Shown here piece by piece: positions 1 through 5,382 of a DNA stretch of 5,385 nucleotides. The DNA is taken from positions 1 through 5,385 of the forward strand of contig CAZADH010000363.1 of the NCBI GenBank assembly GCA_964483805.1, given 5' to 3'. Both the position numbers and the translations under genes were made by a program. The DNA comes from CAZADH01 sp964483805. Lineage in GTDB: Bacteria > Muiribacteriota > Ozemobacteria > Ozemobacterales > Ozemobacteraceae. Below the pieces are notes generated by a model. That model was not told the DNA's origin. It saw nothing but the letters and a program-made list of their open reading frames with translations, and did no database searches. How positions within the stretch are numbered: the first letter of the stretch is position 1; every line of letters starts with the position of its first letter.

Positions 1-694
1 GTTTGCCGACATCGATGCAATCTTCGCCGGCTGAGGCGCCCCCGGCGAAACTGACATCGCCGTGCCCGCTGACGAGCAATATATCGTGTTGACGTAGATT
101 CTCGAGATACTTCCTGCCCGTGTCGGACAGGTCACGGTAGGTCGCGTCGTCAAGCAGTTCGGCAATGCCCGCGCACGCCTTCTCCGGGTCGGCGGTGAGA
201 TCGGCGAGCACCAGGGCTGACTCGCAATCGGCGAAGCGCACGCGACGGCTCGGGACCTTGCCGATACACACCACGATCGGTTTCTGTAATCCCAGGGGTT
301 TGTCGTTGTGAAACAGGTGCTCGAACGGAAACCGCGTCATCGACAACGGGACGTGAATAGCGACCGTGTTCGCCTGCTCGATGATGTCGCGCAAAGGGCC
401 ATACATGATATTGCCCGCGTCGCGCAACGCCCCGGCCAGTTCGTCGTCGGTGTGGCGGCCGTAATGCTCGAGCATGTCATACAACCGACGCATGCGTTTC
501 GTCATGGCGCCGTTGCGATCGTCGAGCGTCGCCGAAGCGGTGCGGCCGTCGAGACTGGCACTGATGACGATGCCGTCGTTGGCGCGGGTCAGGTCGAGCA
601 GGGCCGTGCCGCTCGCCGCGGCGGCCGGGCTGATTACCCACATAAGAAGCCAACAAGCAGCGGCGCCAGCCAGCGCCGACCGGCAAGAATTCAC
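1..694 (-). CDS. Exported CHAT/caspase-like protein, N-terminal part (runs off left edge)
   Basis: The minus-strand frame is open from GTG at 694 to the window edge: 231 codons, no stop. Seen: Arg5, then a hydrophobic stretch (about residues 8-22) ending in SPAAAA before SGT, a typical Sec signal peptide with likely cleavage near residue 27. A helical segment follows (about 60-110). The second half has the order expected of CHAT or caspase-like peptidases: VPLSMTRFPFEHLF (115-128), LGLQKPIVV (134-142), LVLADLTADPE (161-171), then DILLVSGHGDVSF (204-216), in which His211 would be the catalytic His. The catalytic Cys normally lies tens of residues further on, outside the window. GTG is chosen because GGAGG stands 7 nt upstream and the signal peptide begins there. 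Inference: a periplasmic or surface peptidase-like protein; substrate unknown. Many CHAT proteins are cytoplasmic, so export is notable. A catalytically dead homologue is possible. Confidence 0.68.
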   Translation of the reverse strand, partial: MNSCRSALAGAAACWLLMWVISPAAAASGTALLDLTRANDGIVISASLDGRTASATLDDRNGAMTKRMRRLYDMLEHYGRHTDDELAGALRDAGNIMYGPLRDIIEQANTVAIHVPLSMTRFPFEHLFHNDKPLGLQKPIVVCIGKVPSRRVRFADCESALVLADLTADPEKACAGIAELLDDATYRDLSDTGRKYLENLRQHDILLVSGHGDVSFAGGASAGEDCIDVGK

Positions 695-701
695 TTCGGT
701 G

Positions 702-706
702 CCTCC
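702..706 (-). promoter_or_regulatory. Shine-Dalgarno site of the CHAT-like gene
   Basis: A perfect GGAGG on the minus strand lies 7 nt before the GTG at 694-692. It decides the start: the only other Met in the signal-peptide region (codon 18) would remove most of the signal sequence. Confidence 0.75.
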
Positions 707-801
707 GCAATCTTCATTGGGTCCGCGTCGATCGACACAGCTCGCTTCCGCGTCGCGGCCGCTGCCGGCGACTGGGGTGCATATCGCATTGTCGAACTGG
801 G

Positions 802-828
802 TGACAACGCCTGTCATCGTATCATGAT
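802..828. promoter_or_regulatory. Two adjacent short palindromes in the divergent intergenic region
   Basis: TGACA-N5-TGTCA (802-816) is followed 4 nt later by the perfect 8-bp palindrome ATCATGAT (821-828), which sits inside CATC...GATG flanks. They lie about 110-135 nt upstream of the CHAT-like start, where a promoter or operator for that gene would be expected. No convincing -35/-10 pair was found for the minus-strand gene, so an operator role is inference only. The rest of 695-979 holds no gene I can support. Confidence 0.25.
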
Positions 829-943
829 GGCGGACGCGCATCACGCCGGTTCGTCGCTGCGCCAGGTCACAGGCGCGCGCGCAACAACCGACCCATCGGG
901 AATGTCCCGAACTTGCCGAGCGCGACGTCGGGGCGGGGGCGAA

Positions 944-973
944 TTGACACGTTCGTAGCGGTTCGACGACAAT
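944..973 (+). promoter_or_regulatory. Promoter of the MutS-like gene, probably giving a leaderless mRNA
   Basis: A perfect -35 box TTGACA (944-949), an 18-nt spacer and a -10-like GACAAT (968-973, 4 of 6 consensus matches) end 6 nt before the ATG at 980. Transcription would then begin at or next to the A of ATG. No Shine-Dalgarno sequence is visible before this ATG, which fits a leaderless transcript. Confidence 0.5.
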
Positions 974-979
974 GCCTGC

Positions 980-2332
980 ATGAAACTGGATGCCCAGACG
1001 ATTCGCGACCTCGAACTGGTTCAGGGGTCGGCCGGGGGGCAGTCGGTCTTTGAGTTTCTCGATCGCACCACGACCGACGATGGTCGTCGTTCGTTCAAGC
1101 ACCGGCTTCTCAACCCGCTCGACGATGTGCAGGCGATTCGTGACACCCAGGACGTCGTGCGTCATCTCATGCGCACCCCTTCGGGTCCATTGATCCCGGT
1201 GAACCAGAGCGATCTCGACCAGTTGCGCCGCTATCTCGAGCACAACTTCGAAGTGCCCGACGTCGCGCCCGGTTGGTCAGGCACCGTTGCGCTGTATTGG
1301 CTCACGTGGCGGAATCCAGAGTATCTCGACTTCGCACGGCGCGGAATCCGGCTCACGCTCGATTTTCTCGAGCGACTCGAGCGGTTCGCTGACGCTCTGG
1401 CTCAGGGCGATCCGCCGGCGGCCACCCAGCGCTTCATCGTGTACTTTCGGCGGTGCATCGAGATGGAGCCGCTGTCGAGCCTGATTGCCGAGGTGCGGCG
1501 GGATCCGGGCGGGTTTTCGCTGAGTCGCCCGGACGTGGTATGCACCGATCGGTTGTTGCGAGCCGCACTGAAAGCGACGTTGCTCGAGACCCTCGATCGG
1601 GTCGTTGATCTCGACGGCCTCCTGTCGATGGCGCGGGCAACGACGGAAATCGGCCTGGTGCTGCCCGAGATCGTGCGGGAAGCCGATTCCCCGTGTGAAA
1701 TCACCGGCGTCTGGCACCCGTTTGTGGCGACCCCGGTGGGCAACGATTGTGTCTTCGGCAAGGGCCGGCACGTCATGTTTCTGACCGGCCCCAACATGGC
1801 CGGCAAGACAACGTATGTCAAAGCAACCGGACTGTCGATCCTGTTGGCCCAGGCCGGCATGGGTGTCCCAGCGCGGCGCATGCGTCTCGTTCCGTTCGCG
1901 CGCGTGTTCTGCAGCCTGAATGCCATTGATGACATCCACTCGGGTGTGAGCAGTTTCTGTTCAGAGATCCGCAGAGTCAAAGAGGTTGTGCTCGAGGCAC
2001 GCGCGGGCGGCCGGGTGTTTGCCATCTTCGATGAGCTGTTCAAGGGAACGAACGTCAAAGACGCCCTCGATTGCTCCCGAGAGGTCATGGTGGGCCTGGC
2101 CGATCTGCAACACCACGTATTTATCGTGTCATCACATCTGCTCGAGCTTCACGACAGCATCGGGCATCGGCCCGAACTCATGTTCAGCCACTTCGATGCC
2201 CAGCAAGACGGTGACCGGGTGCGCTTCGACTACCTGCTGCGCCCCGGCATCAACCACAAGCGATTCGGCTACGAGCTCCTGAAACAGGAAGGCCTGCTGC
2301 AGTTGTTGTCGCCCCCGGCGCGGCAATGCTGA
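980..2332 (+). CDS. Minimal MutS-family ATPase (core/lever plus ATPase domain only)
   Basis: The 450-aa product begins directly at MutS domain III: LDAQTIRDLELVQ (3-15), then FLDRTTTDDGRRSFKHRLLNPL (26-47). The MutS core and lever helices follow to about 235. The C-terminal ABC-type ATPase (about 240-440) has a Walker A GPNMAGKTT (270-278, Lys276), a signature-like loop DDIHSGVSSFCSEI (317-330), a Walker B FAIFDE (347-352) and the switch His386 in SSH. Canonical MutS is about 850 aa and has domain I with the Phe-x-Glu mismatch reader plus a connector; both are absent here. No Smr nuclease tail is present, unlike typical MutS2. Family knowledge: such proteins dimerise and use ATP to clamp DNA. 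Inference: it recognises branched or otherwise structured DNA rather than mismatches. A full-length mutS presumably exists elsewhere. It is transcribed alone and convergent with hicBA. The family call is firm, the role unknown. Confidence 0.88.
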   Translation: MKLDAQTIRDLELVQGSAGGQSVFEFLDRTTTDDGRRSFKHRLLNPLDDVQAIRDTQDVVRHLMRTPSGPLIPVNQSDLDQLRRYLEHNFEVPDVAPGWSGTVALYWLTWRNPEYLDFARRGIRLTLDFLERLERFADALAQGDPPAATQRFIVYFRRCIEMEPLSSLIAEVRRDPGGFSLSRPDVVCTDRLLRAALKATLLETLDRVVDLDGLLSMARATTEIGLVLPEIVREADSPCEITGVWHPFVATPVGNDCVFGKGRHVMFLTGPNMAGKTTYVKATGLSILLAQAGMGVPARRMRLVPFARVFCSLNAIDDIHSGVSSFCSEIRRVKEVVLEARAGGRVFAIFDELFKGTNVKDALDCSREVMVGLADLQHHVFIVSSHLLELHDSIGHRPELMFSHFDAQQDGDRVRFDYLLRPGINHKRFGYELLKQEGLLQLLSPPARQC

Positions 2333-2392
2333 TGATCAGCGCTCTCGCAGCCTGTAAGACAGATCAGACGTCACGATGTCGAGGTCGAGAGG

Positions 2393-2608
2393 TTACCCGA
2401 GCCACTCGGATCGGCTGACCCGCGCTTGCTTGAGGATGCGCGACAGGAGCTCGACACCGATATCACCTTGATGCGGATTTGGCACGTGAACGACGACGTC
2501 GCCGCGTGACATGAATTGGTGTCGGCCGCCCGAAAACGGCCCTGCAAAACCGAGGCGTTTCAGCCGTGCCACCAGCTTTGCACGGGTGATCGGGAGCAAT
2601 CCGGGCAT
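2393..2608 (-). CDS. hicA: HicA-type mRNA interferase toxin
   Basis: The 71-aa product fits the HicA (YcfA-like) family over its whole length: the N-terminal LPITRAKLVARLKRLGF (5-21) helix and turn, SGGRHQFM (26-33) carrying the catalytic-type His30, VVVHVPNP (38-45), then IGVELLSRILKQARVSRSEWL (50-70). HicA toxins have a double-stranded-RNA-binding-like fold and cleave mRNA, and the partner HicB blocks them. Its ATG is 3 nt past the hicB stop codon. The only SD-like stretch (AGAAGG, 11 nt upstream, inside hicB) is badly spaced, so translation is probably coupled to hicB. The catalytic His and full length suggest an intact toxin. The gene ends 60 nt from the MutS-like gene, tail to tail. Alternative: an inactive relic, which nothing in the sequence suggests. 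Confidence 0.9.
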   Translation of the reverse strand: MPGLLPITRAKLVARLKRLGFAGPFSGGRHQFMSRGDVVVHVPNPHQGDIGVELLSRILKQARVSRSEWLG

Positions 2609-2611
2609 CGA

Positions 2612-2854
2612 CTAAGCGACCTTCTTGACCGCGAGTCGCACCCCGTCGATGGTTGGCAGGCGCAGACCGCGCGAAACCCTGACCAGGATCCACTCTTCGA
2701 GAACTTCGCGCAATTCGCTGCGACACGCTTCGAGCGTCTCGGCAGTCGAATACACGCCGGGACAGCATGCGATCTCGCCGTAGTATTTGCCATCGTCGGC
2801 AAGAATCTCGTAGTGGGCTTTGCGCATGGCCAGATCGACGTATTCGAGCAGCAT
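2612..2854 (-). CDS. hicB: HicB-family antitoxin (short form)
   Basis: The 80-aa product matches the short HicB antitoxin family: MLLEYVDLAMRKAHYEIL (1-18), DGKYYGEIACCPGVYSTAETLEACRSEL (21-48), VLEEWILVRVSRGLRLPTIDGV (51-72). This is the partial RNase-H-like fold that caps HicA. Only eight residues follow GLRLPTIDGV, so the C-terminal HTH or ribbon-helix-helix DNA-binding domain of longer HicB proteins is absent. Autoregulation would need another mechanism or a direct role of the HicAB complex. The ATG at 2854 is preferred over Met10 because AAAGGAAA lies just upstream and family members usually begin with a similar M-L-I/L-E-Y segment. It is first in a two-gene operon, antitoxin before toxin, the reverse of the classical hicAB order but common for this subfamily. 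Confidence 0.9.
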   Translation of the reverse strand: MLLEYVDLAMRKAHYEILADDGKYYGEIACCPGVYSTAETLEACRSELREVLEEWILVRVSRGLRLPTIDGVRLAVKKVA

Positions 2855-2860
2855 GACGGG

Positions 2861-2868
2861 TTTCCTTT
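2861..2868 (-). promoter_or_regulatory. Shine-Dalgarno site of hicB
   Basis: AAAGGAAA on the minus strand, with the AGGA core 8 nt before the hicB ATG. It supports the upstream Met as the true start and gives hicB a better site than hicA, as expected when antitoxin must exceed toxin. Confidence 0.6.
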
Positions 2869-2913
2869 CAAAATCAGAGCGCTCAATCGCGGGACGAGGA
2901 ATCGATCGCCGTC

Positions 2914-2943
2914 AGTTTACTGCGGGGATGGAATGTGTGGCAA
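2914..2943 (-). promoter_or_regulatory. Candidate hicBA promoter
   Basis: On the minus strand, TTGCCA (2938-2943, 5 of 6 matches to -35) and TAAACT (2914-2919, 4 of 6 matches to -10) are separated by 18 nt, about 60 nt upstream of the hicB ATG. Between it and the gene lie the small palindromes ATCGAT (2901-2906, about where transcription would start) and GAGCGCTC (2877-2884, in the leader). Either could be an operator; this is inference. Confidence 0.4.
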
Positions 2944-2984
2944 TGATAGATGCTGCCGCCAATGGTCCGACGGCAATCGGATGG

Positions 2985-3033
2985 CCGAATTGTTTCGCAA
3001 AACCGGGGACGCATACCTTTTTGTGTGAATCGG
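2985..3033. repeat. REP-like imperfect hairpin
   Basis: CGCAAAA (2996-3002) pairs with TTTTGTG (3019-3025, one G-T wobble) around a 16-nt loop containing GGGGACGCATACC. A second shorter arm pair lies outside it, CCGAATT (2985-2991) and AATCGG (3028-3033), with one bulged base. The loop and the A/T arms resemble, from memory, short dispersed repeats containing GGGGACGCATACC that occur in many copies near REP-associated tyrosine transposases. Only one copy is in the window, so dispersal cannot be shown here. It lies between two divergently transcribed units and could not serve both as a terminator. Confidence 0.42.
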
Positions 3034-3115
3034 TTTGAATGATGGACGCAGACCGGTGTTGGGGCAGAGGTGTTCCACACTCCCTGCGGCCCAGATGGGC
3101 GGGCGACAAACGCGG

Positions 3116-3121
3116 TAGAAT
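3116..3121 (+). promoter_or_regulatory. -10 box of the methyltransferase gene, probably leaderless
   Basis: TAGAAT (5 of 6 consensus matches) ends 6 nt before the ATG at 3128, so transcription would begin at or near the start codon. No Shine-Dalgarno site precedes the ATG. No good -35 box was found 16-18 nt upstream. Confidence 0.45.
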
Positions 3122-3127
3122 GCAGGC

Positions 3128-5323
3128 ATGGTCGAACGTTCTGTCACCATGCTCCGCCTGATCCTGCCCGACCGCTCGGCGTGGTCGCGGCTGCTGGCGC
3201 AGTTGCGGGCGTTGCCGTTCGGCAAACGGCTGCCCGATGCGGTCTATTTTCATCGCGACGGGCTCGCGACCGCGGCGGCCGACCTCGTGGCCGAGCTCGA
3301 CACCCTCGCGGCGAACGTCGGGGTCACGGCGCCCTGGAACGTCGTCAAGTTTGCGACGAGCCGGCCGCAGGTCTCGTTTCTCGTCTATCCCGACTTCTTC
3401 GACACGCCGCATCCGGCGCTGAGCCAGAGTTTCGCGGTCGACGTGGCGACCGGTCGCATGTCGTGGCGCGGTTACGACAACGCCGAGACCACGCCGATCC
3501 TGCATCGCAAAGAGGTGTTGCTGCACCCCGAACACCCGCGGCAATGTGAATACAAAGCATTGACGGCGCAAGAAGAACGCGAGGGGCTCTATGCCGACGC
3601 CAAGCGCATCGGTCAGCGTGGTTTCTGGGACGACCTGTTGTTGGCCCGGGGATTGAGCTATCGCGGCCATCTGCTGCTCGGGGCCTCTCCGCGCGAGAGC
3701 AGCGTGGCGTCGCGCGGGGCGGGGCAGGGGAGTTGCGAGACGACGCTGTCGCCGCCCGAAGCCGAGGTGAGCACGTCATCGGCCGTGTTGGCTGCCGAGA
3801 ACATGGGCGCGATCGAACGGCACCGCACCGCGATTGCGCGGGCGTCGTTCTCGCGGCCGGTGCGGGCGATGCTCGAATACAATATATTGCGCGAGGGCGA
3901 TGCGCTGTTCGATTACGGCTGTGGGCTTGGCGACGACGTGCGCGGGCTGCAGATGCTGGGTTATCGCGCCACGGGCTGGGACCCGGTGCATCGCCCGGAC
4001 GAAACGCGGGTCGAGGCCGACGTGGTGAACCTCGGCTTCGTGCTCAATGTCATCGAGGTGCCGGCCGAGCGGCTCGAGGTGTTGCGTTCGGCGTGGGCGC
4101 TGGCGCGTCGGACGCTGGTCGTCACCGGTCTGATCGCGCGCTCGACGGTCGACTCGGCGGGCACGCCGTTCGGCGACGGCATTCGCACGAGTCGCAATAC
4201 CTTTCAGAAGTATTTTCTGCAAAACGAACTGCAGGAGCTGATCGACACGACCCTGGGCGTGACCAGTGTGCCGATCGGGATCGGCGTGTTTGCCGTGTTT
4301 CGGCACGAAGCCGAGTTCGAAGAGTTCCTGGCGTCCAGACAACGTATTGCCATTGCGGCGCCGCGCCTGCGGTTGCCGAGCGAACGGCGTTTGCCGCGCC
4401 CCGAGGCAGGCGTCAAACAGGTCTACAGCCTGATCGACCCGGCGGTGCGTTCGACGCTCGAGCGGTTCTGGCAGCGGCTCATCGACCTGGGGCGGCTGCC
4501 CGAGGAGGACGAGTTCAGCGATTACGACGCCTTGCGTCGCTTCGTCGGCTCGCCGAAGCGCGCCCTGAAGATCGTGCTGGCCGACCAGGGCGAGCAGCCC
4601 TTGCTCGAGGCGGCCGAGCGCCGCCGCCAGGAGGTGCTGGTGTTTCTGGCGTTGGGCATTTTCCGGCGCATCAAGAAACTCACGGCGTTGCCGAAGCGCA
4701 TGCAGCGCGACATCAAGGCGTTCTGCGGTTCGTTCAAGGATGCACTCGAAGCGGCCCGGCAACTGTTGTTCAAGGCCGGCGACGTCGACACGGTGGCGAC
4801 GTTGTGCGAGCAGACGGTCGACGGCGGCCTGGGGTGGGCCGATCACAAGGCGCTCTACGTGCACCGCGACCTGGTGCTGCGGTTGCCTGCAGTATTGCGT
4901 ATTTACGTGGGGTGCGGCCTCGTTCTGTTCGGCGAACTCGACGAGGTCGACATTGTGAAGATTCACAAATTCAGCGGCAAGCTGACGCTGCTGCGATACG
5001 ACGACTACCTGCGCAACCCGCTGCCGGAGCTGCTCGAGCGCACGAAAATCAAGCTGCGCGAGCGGCGCATGGACGTCTTTGATCACGGCAACAGCGAGCG
5101 GATACAGATCTTGTATTACAAAGAACGGTATCTCGCGCGCGACGACCTGCGGCAGGTGGAGTGGGGGGCTTTCAGCCGCGAGTTACGGCAGTTCGGCCTC
5201 ACCGAGGCGGTCGGCTTCGGCCCCTGGAAAGACGAGTTCTGGGCGCGGGTGGCGGTGGTGCTGGCCGAGTGTGATGTGGGGGCGTGGGTCGATGGTGCAG
5301 ACGAGGTGCCGTCGGGAGGTTGA
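3128..5323 (+). CDS. DNA phosphorothioation-associated putative methyltransferase
   Basis: The 731-aa product has three parts. Residues 10-185 hold LPDAVYFHRDGL (35-46) and PILHRKEVLL (123-132), a region I recall from other members but cannot assign a fold. Residues 186-225 are a Ser/Ala/Gly/Pro-rich linker. The methyltransferase begins at IERHRTAIARASFSRPVR (229-246), with SAM-binding motif I FDYGCGLGDD (261-270), GWDPVHRP (283-290) and NLGFVLNVIE (301-310), then FQKYFLQNEL (359-368). The helical C-terminal half contains LPAVLRIYVGCG (585-596) and VDIVKIHKFSGKLTLLRYDDY (607-627), both strong family signatures. No NPPY or Pro-Cys motif is seen, so the base or position modified, and catalysis itself, are unproven. 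Family knowledge: such proteins are named from proximity to dnd loci but also occur alone; no dnd gene is visible here. ATG 3128 is chosen from the -10 spacing; Met8 also lacks an SD site. Confidence 0.8.
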   Translation: MVERSVTMLRLILPDRSAWSRLLAQLRALPFGKRLPDAVYFHRDGLATAAADLVAELDTLAANVGVTAPWNVVKFATSRPQVSFLVYPDFFDTPHPALSQSFAVDVATGRMSWRGYDNAETTPILHRKEVLLHPEHPRQCEYKALTAQEEREGLYADAKRIGQRGFWDDLLLARGLSYRGHLLLGASPRESSVASRGAGQGSCETTLSPPEAEVSTSSAVLAAENMGAIERHRTAIARASFSRPVRAMLEYNILREGDALFDYGCGLGDDVRGLQMLGYRATGWDPVHRPDETRVEADVVNLGFVLNVIEVPAERLEVLRSAWALARRTLVVTGLIARSTVDSAGTPFGDGIRTSRNTFQKYFLQNELQELIDTTLGVTSVPIGIGVFAVFRHEAEFEEFLASRQRIAIAAPRLRLPSERRLPRPEAGVKQVYSLIDPAVRSTLERFWQRLIDLGRLPEEDEFSDYDALRRFVGSPKRALKIVLADQGEQPLLEAAERRRQEVLVFLALGIFRRIKKLTALPKRMQRDIKAFCGSFKDALEAARQLLFKAGDVDTVATLCEQTVDGGLGWADHKALYVHRDLVLRLPAVLRIYVGCGLVLFGELDEVDIVKIHKFSGKLTLLRYDDYLRNPLPELLERTKIKLRERRMDVFDHGNSERIQILYYKERYLARDDLRQVEWGAFSRELRQFGLTEAVGFGPWKDEFWARVAVVLAECDVGAWVDGADEVPSGG

Positions 5324-5333
5324 GCGGGGCAAC

Positions 5334-5382
5334 CCCCCAAATGCAAACGGGAACTCTTGCCGATTCTTACCGGGTTTGGGGG
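5334..5382. repeat. Inverted repeat downstream of the methyltransferase gene
   Basis: CCCCCAAA (5334-5341) and TTTGGGGG (5375-5382) are perfect 8-bp arms around a 33-nt loop, starting 10 nt after the stop codon. With one bulged C, one more A-T pair extends the stem outward. Inside the loop, CTTGCCG and CTTACCG form a near-repeat 10 nt apart. It could be a terminator stem, a dispersed REP-type repeat or the edge of another element. The window ends 3 nt past the second arm, so a trailing T-tract cannot be checked. Confidence 0.4.

Noticed and set aside
308..958. 216-codon plus-strand open frame
   Set aside because: It is the codon-for-codon complement of the CHAT-like gene and runs on into the intergenic region; the protein is Arg/Ala-rich without recognisable motifs, and the minus-strand gene has a signal peptide, RBS and family motifs.
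2333..2392. Terminator between the convergent MutS-like and hicA genes
   Set aside because: Only a weak CTCTCG (2342-2347) and CGAGAG (2386-2391) pair with a long loop was found, with no T-tract on either strand, so no terminator is claimed.
2516..3028. 170-codon plus-strand open frame over hicBA
   Set aside because: It is antisense to two small genes that match HicA and HicB over their full length.
2912..3670. 252-codon minus-strand open frame spanning the intergenic region and the methyltransferase start
   Set aside because: It would overlap the hicBA promoter region, the REP-like hairpin and a well-supported gene; its protein shows no family signature.
3733..5082. 449-codon plus-strand open frame in another frame
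   Set aside because: Arg/Ala/Gly-rich shadow inside the methyltransferase gene, with no motifs.
3776..5086. 436-codon minus-strand open frame opposite the methyltransferase gene
   Set aside because: Composition is Gln/Arg/His-rich as expected of an antisense shadow in GC-rich DNA, with no start signal and no family motifs, whereas the plus strand has clear methyltransferase motifs.
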